From contig CAYWOS010000075.1 in assembly GCA_964459985.1 (NCBI GenBank), positions 1 to 7,036 on the forward strand: DNA of 7,036 nt, read 5' to 3'. This DNA comes from CAYWOS01 sp964459985 (GTDB taxonomy: Bacteria > Bacillota > Clostridia > Christensenellales > Aristaeellaceae). The notes beneath the pieces were generated by a model, which was not told the DNA's origin, ran no database searches, and was given only the letters and a program-made list of their open reading frames with translations. This document shows positions 5,391 to 7,036 of this stretch, piece by piece (the stretch's first letter is position 1; each line of letters begins with the position of its first letter). A program made the position numbers and the translations under genes.

Positions 5391-6566
5391 ATGAGAAGGC
5401 TTTTCACTTCCGAATCGGTCACGGAGGGGCATCCCGACAAAATGTGCGATCAGATTTCCGACGCCGTGCTCGACGCCATTCTGGCGGAGGACAAGCACGC
5501 GCGCGTCGCCTGCGAGTGCTGCGCGACGACGGGGCTGGTGCTGGTCATGGGCGAAATCACCACGAGCACCTACGTCCCCATCGCCGATATCGCGCGCCGC
5601 GTCGTCAACGAAATCGGTTATGACCGCGCCAAAAAGGGTTTCGACGGGCAGTCCTGCGCCGTGCTGACCTCGGTGCACGATCAATCGGGCGATATCTCGC
5701 AGGGCGTTGACAGCGCGCTGGAAACGCGCGCCGAATCGGCGCACGAGACGGGCGCGGGCGATCAGGGCATGATGTTCGGCTACGCCTGCGATCAGACGCC
5801 CGAGCGGATGCCCATGCCCATCGCGCTGGCGCACAGGATCACGCGGCGCATGGCGGAAGTCCGCAAAACGGGGCTGTGCGATTGGATGCGCCCCGACGGC
5901 AAGGCGCAGGTCACCGTCGCCTACGAAGGGCGGACGCCCGTCGCCGTCGACGCCGTCGTGCTCTCAACCCAGCATGACGAGCATATCGCCCACGCCGAAA
6001 TCGAGCGGCAGATGATCGATCTTGTCATCAAACAGGTCGTGCCCGCCGAACTGATCCACGAAAACACGAAATTCTACATCAATCCCACCGGGCGCTTCGT
6101 GATCGGCGGGCCTGCCGGCGATACCGGGCTGACGGGGCGCAAGATCATCGTCGACACCTACGGCGGCTACGCCCCGCACGGCGGCGGCGCGTTCAGCGGC
6201 AAGGACCCCACCAAGGTCGACCGCTCCGCCGCTTACGCCGCCCGCCACGCCGCCAAGAACGTCGTCGCCGCCGGGCTGGCGAAGGAATGCCAGATCTCGC
6301 TTGCCTACGCCATCGGCGTCGCGCGCCCCGTGAGCTTCGACGTCGACACCTTCGGTACGGGCGTGCTGCCGGACGAGAGGATTGCCGCCATCGTTTCCTC
6401 GCTGTTCGATATGCGTCCCGACGCCATCATCCGCCGCCTTGATCTGCGCCGTCCCATCTATCGCCAGACGGCGGCGTACGGTCATTTCGGAAGGCTCGAT
6501 CTTGATTTGCCTTGGGAAAGGGAGGACTGCGTCAACGCGCTCCGAAGCGCCGCCGGTCTGAAGTAA
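5391..6566 (+). CDS. metK: S-adenosylmethionine synthetase (methionine adenosyltransferase)
   Basis: This cytosolic enzyme makes S-adenosylmethionine from ATP and methionine, releasing phosphate and pyrophosphate. The 391 residues are full length for the family. Visible signatures are SVTEGHPDK (9-17) with the ATP- and Mg-contacting His14, Asp16 and Lys17; Glu42 in the K-binding position; GAGDQGMMFGYA (121-132); DTGLTGRK (244-251); and the phosphate loop GGGAFSGKDPTKVDRS (264-279) with Lys271 and Lys275. The ATG at 5391 is preceded by ACGGAGG at 5374-5380. The frame stays open upstream to 5154, but that extension would translate the riboswitch and is not credible. Expression should be controlled by the consensus promoter and SAM-I switch upstream. 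A good terminator follows at 6586-6627. The gene is convergent with tuf. Confidence 0.98.
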   Translation: MRRLFTSESVTEGHPDKMCDQISDAVLDAILAEDKHARVACECCATTGLVLVMGEITTSTYVPIADIARRVVNEIGYDRAKKGFDGQSCAVLTSVHDQSGDISQGVDSALETRAESAHETGAGDQGMMFGYACDQTPERMPMPIALAHRITRRMAEVRKTGLCDWMRPDGKAQVTVAYEGRTPVAVDAVVLSTQHDEHIAHAEIERQMIDLVIKQVVPAELIHENTKFYINPTGRFVIGGPAGDTGLTGRKIIVDTYGGYAPHGGGAFSGKDPTKVDRSAAYAARHAAKNVVAAGLAKECQISLAYAIGVARPVSFDVDTFGTGVLPDERIAAIVSSLFDMRPDAIIRRLDLRRPIYRQTAAYGHFGRLDLDLPWEREDCVNALRSAAGLK

Positions 6567-6585
6567 ACATCCGCGCCGGATCATC

Positions 6586-6627
6586 GCGCGAATGACGATC
6601 CGATTCCCGCCGTCATCCGCGCTTTTT
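6586..6627 (+). terminator. Intrinsic terminator of metK
   Basis: GCGCGAATGACG (6586-6597) pairs with CGTCATCCGCGC (6611-6622) over twelve positions with one A-C mismatch, across a 13-base loop, followed by TTTTT (6623-6627). It begins 20 bases after the metK stop. A second shorter hairpin, CGGATC/GATCCG (6577-6582 with 6597-6602), overlaps the 5' arm and could compete with it. Confidence 0.85.
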
Positions 6628-6663
6628 GCGTTCGGTTTTCGGCGTCGAGCCGGGAGGCGCGCG

Positions 6664-6676
6664 TTCATGTCATGAA
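6664..6676. repeat. Short perfect palindrome
   Basis: TTCATG (6664-6669) and CATGAA (6671-6676) form a perfect inverted repeat around a single central T. It has an operator-like size but lies between convergent genes with no promoter recognised nearby. It may be chance or part of a longer structure. Confidence 0.4.
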
Positions 6677-6684
6677 ACGGATCG

Positions 6685-6706
6685 GCAAAAAGCGGTTCAC
6701 GGCGAA
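6685..6706. repeat. Direct repeat copy 1 (left arm and loop of hairpin 1)
   Basis: This 22-base segment is identical to 6892-6913. It comprises GC, five As, and AGCGGTTCACGGCGAA-type sequence overlapping that run, and contains the left arm of a hairpin. The two copies are about 207 bases apart. They suggest duplication of a terminator or a dispersed hairpin family in this genome. Confidence 0.85.
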
Positions 6707-6722
6707 TAACGTGAATCGCTTT
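6687..6722 (-). terminator. Hairpin 1, minus-strand terminator-like
   Basis: AAAGCGGTTCACG (6689-6701) pairs with CGTGAATCGCTTT (6710-6722), thirteen pairs including one G-U, with an eight-base loop. Read on the minus strand the stem runs into five Ts (complement of 6687-6691), the form of an intrinsic terminator. On the plus strand only three Ts within the stem end precede GCAG, so plus-strand activity would be weak. No gene is visible immediately upstream on the minus strand, so it may be a second terminator for tuf or may end a small RNA. Confidence 0.65.
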
Positions 6723-6750
6723 GCAGACTGTCGGGAAAGCGCGCGAAGCG

Positions 6751-6799
6751 GGCTTTAGCCGTCAGGCTGCCGGCTTGCCTGAAAGCCGTCTGCCGGCAG
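6751..6799. repeat. Nested, mutually exclusive inverted repeats
   Basis: CTGCCGGC (6767-6774) is perfectly complementary to GCCGGCAG (6792-6799). TCAGGC (6762-6767) pairs with GCCTGA (6777-6782), and GGCTT (6751-6755) pairs with AAGCC (6783-6787), forming an alternative stem that uses overlapping sequence. The block also contains an imperfect direct repeat, GCCGTC(AGGC)TGCCGGC at 6758-6774 versus GCCGTCTGCCGGC at 6785-6797. This may be a structured RNA segment, a degenerated repeat element, or chance in GC-rich DNA. Confidence 0.5.
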
Positions 6800-6891
6800 G
6801 AGCCAAGAGCGGCAAGGAGATGAACGCACACGGACGCACCTGATTCCCCCTATCGTCCCGCAAACGACAACGCGAGAGACGGTTTTGGTAA

Positions 6892-6913
6892 GCAAAAAGC
6901 GGTTCACGGCGAA
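6892..6913. repeat. Direct repeat copy 2 (left arm and loop of hairpin 2)
   Basis: These 22 bases are identical to 6685-6706. Beyond this segment the two copies diverge, but each right arm still complements its own left arm. The stem is therefore preserved even though the sequence differs. Confidence 0.85.
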
Positions 6914-6928
6914 CGCCGTGAACCGCTT
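6894..6928 (-). terminator. Hairpin 2, probable intrinsic terminator of tuf
   Basis: AAGCGGTTCACGGC (6897-6910) and GCCGTGAACCGCTT (6915-6928) form a perfect 14-pair stem with a four-base loop. On the minus strand it runs into five Ts (complement of 6894-6898). It lies 53 bases beyond the tuf stop codon, the normal position for its terminator. Confidence 0.85.
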
Positions 6929-6959
6929 CATCAGATCAATAGAACAGTCCGGGAAACCC

Positions 6960-6973
6960 GTCCGAAATCGGAC
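6960..6973 (-). repeat. Small hairpin in the tuf 3' untranslated region
   Basis: GTCCG (6960-6964) pairs with CGGAC (6969-6973) across four bases, starting eight bases after the tuf stop on the minus strand. There is no T-tract after it, so it is not a complete intrinsic terminator. It may protect the mRNA end or be chance. Confidence 0.4.
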
Positions 6974-6981
6974 GATCGGTT

Positions 6982-7036
6982 TTACTCGACCGTGCGAACG
7001 ACGGCGCCGGCGCCGACGGTATGGCCGCCCTCGCGA
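6982..7036 (-). CDS. tuf: Elongation factor Tu, C-terminal end (partial)
   Basis: On the minus strand the final 17 codons read REGGHTVGAGAVVRTVE and then TAA. This is the highly conserved C-terminus of EF-Tu, usually '..FAIREGG.TVGAG.V..I.E', part of domain III, which contacts the aminoacyl-tRNA. EF-Tu is the GTPase that delivers aminoacyl-tRNA to the ribosome. The rest of the gene lies beyond the right edge. It is transcribed toward metK and is probably terminated at hairpin 2 (6894-6928). Confidence 0.93.
   Translation of the reverse strand, partial: REGGHTVGAGAVVRTVE

Larger units (their letters stand above)
6567..6981. other. Gene-less stretch between convergent metK and tuf
   Basis: No reading frame with a credible start and family resemblance is seen on either strand here. 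The stretch holds the metK terminator, a short palindrome at 6664-6676, two related hairpins with minus-strand T-tracts, and a block of nested inverted repeats at 6751-6799. Positions 6800-6891 show nothing I can interpret. A seven-codon frame at 6820 (ATG to TGA) has its AAGGAG directly abutting the ATG and is not considered a gene. Confidence 0.7.

Noticed and set aside
5964..6668. Minus-strand open frame of 234 codons opposite the end of metK
   Set aside because: It is antisense to well-conserved metK sequence and has shadow-frame composition. Its start would lie beyond the metK terminator with no ribosome binding site noted.
6820..6843. Seven-codon frame starting ATGAACGCA
   Set aside because: The AAGGAG abuts the ATG with no spacer and there is no supporting context; chance occurrence is more likely.
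6685..6928. CRISPR-like repeat pair
   Set aside because: There are only two copies, each part of a self-complementary terminator-like hairpin, separated by about 185 bases. That is not an array.

Overview
The window is GC-rich and densely packed. It looks like part of a bacterial chromosome from a high-GC member of the Clostridia/Firmicutes. The reasons are an S-box (SAM-I) riboswitch ahead of metK, strong AGGAGG-type ribosome binding sites, a BTAD-type regulator carrying a C-terminal signalling-like domain, and the style of the pilus genes. A Christensenellales-like gut lineage is possible, but that is inference and cannot be settled from this sequence.

Positions 1-5157 form one plus-strand, operon-like block for a type IV pilus / type II secretion-like machine. 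It starts with the last 13 codons of an unidentified gene. Next comes a GspF/PilC inner-membrane platform protein (68-1132). Four small single-pass membrane proteins follow (1149-2831). The joins between them all overlap by four bases (ATGA, ATGA, GTGA), so they are probably translationally coupled. Their layout is that of minor pilins or pseudopilins, but canonical prepilin cleavage sites are degenerate or absent. A PilT-family hexameric ATPase (2844-3905) comes next. The block ends with a 410-residue winged-helix/BTAD regulator (3925-5157) whose C-terminal third resembles a GGDEF domain that has lost its active site.

Positions 5154-5390 are a regulatory segment. A perfect-consensus housekeeping promoter (TTGACA, 17 bp, TATAAT) has its -35 box overlapping the stop codon of the regulator gene. 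It drives a SAM-I riboswitch with a recognisable aptamer, a candidate antiterminator and an intrinsic terminator. This leader controls metK (5391-6566), S-adenosylmethionine synthetase. No other terminator is visible between the pilus block and metK, so readthrough from the pilus operon would also have to pass the SAM switch.

Positions 6567-6981 hold no convincing gene. They contain the metK terminator, a region of competing inverted repeats, and two closely similar hairpins sharing 22 identical bases. Both hairpins are shaped as terminators for the minus strand. The distal one probably ends tuf (EF-Tu), whose last 17 codons enter from the right edge on the minus strand (6982-7036). metK and tuf are therefore convergent.
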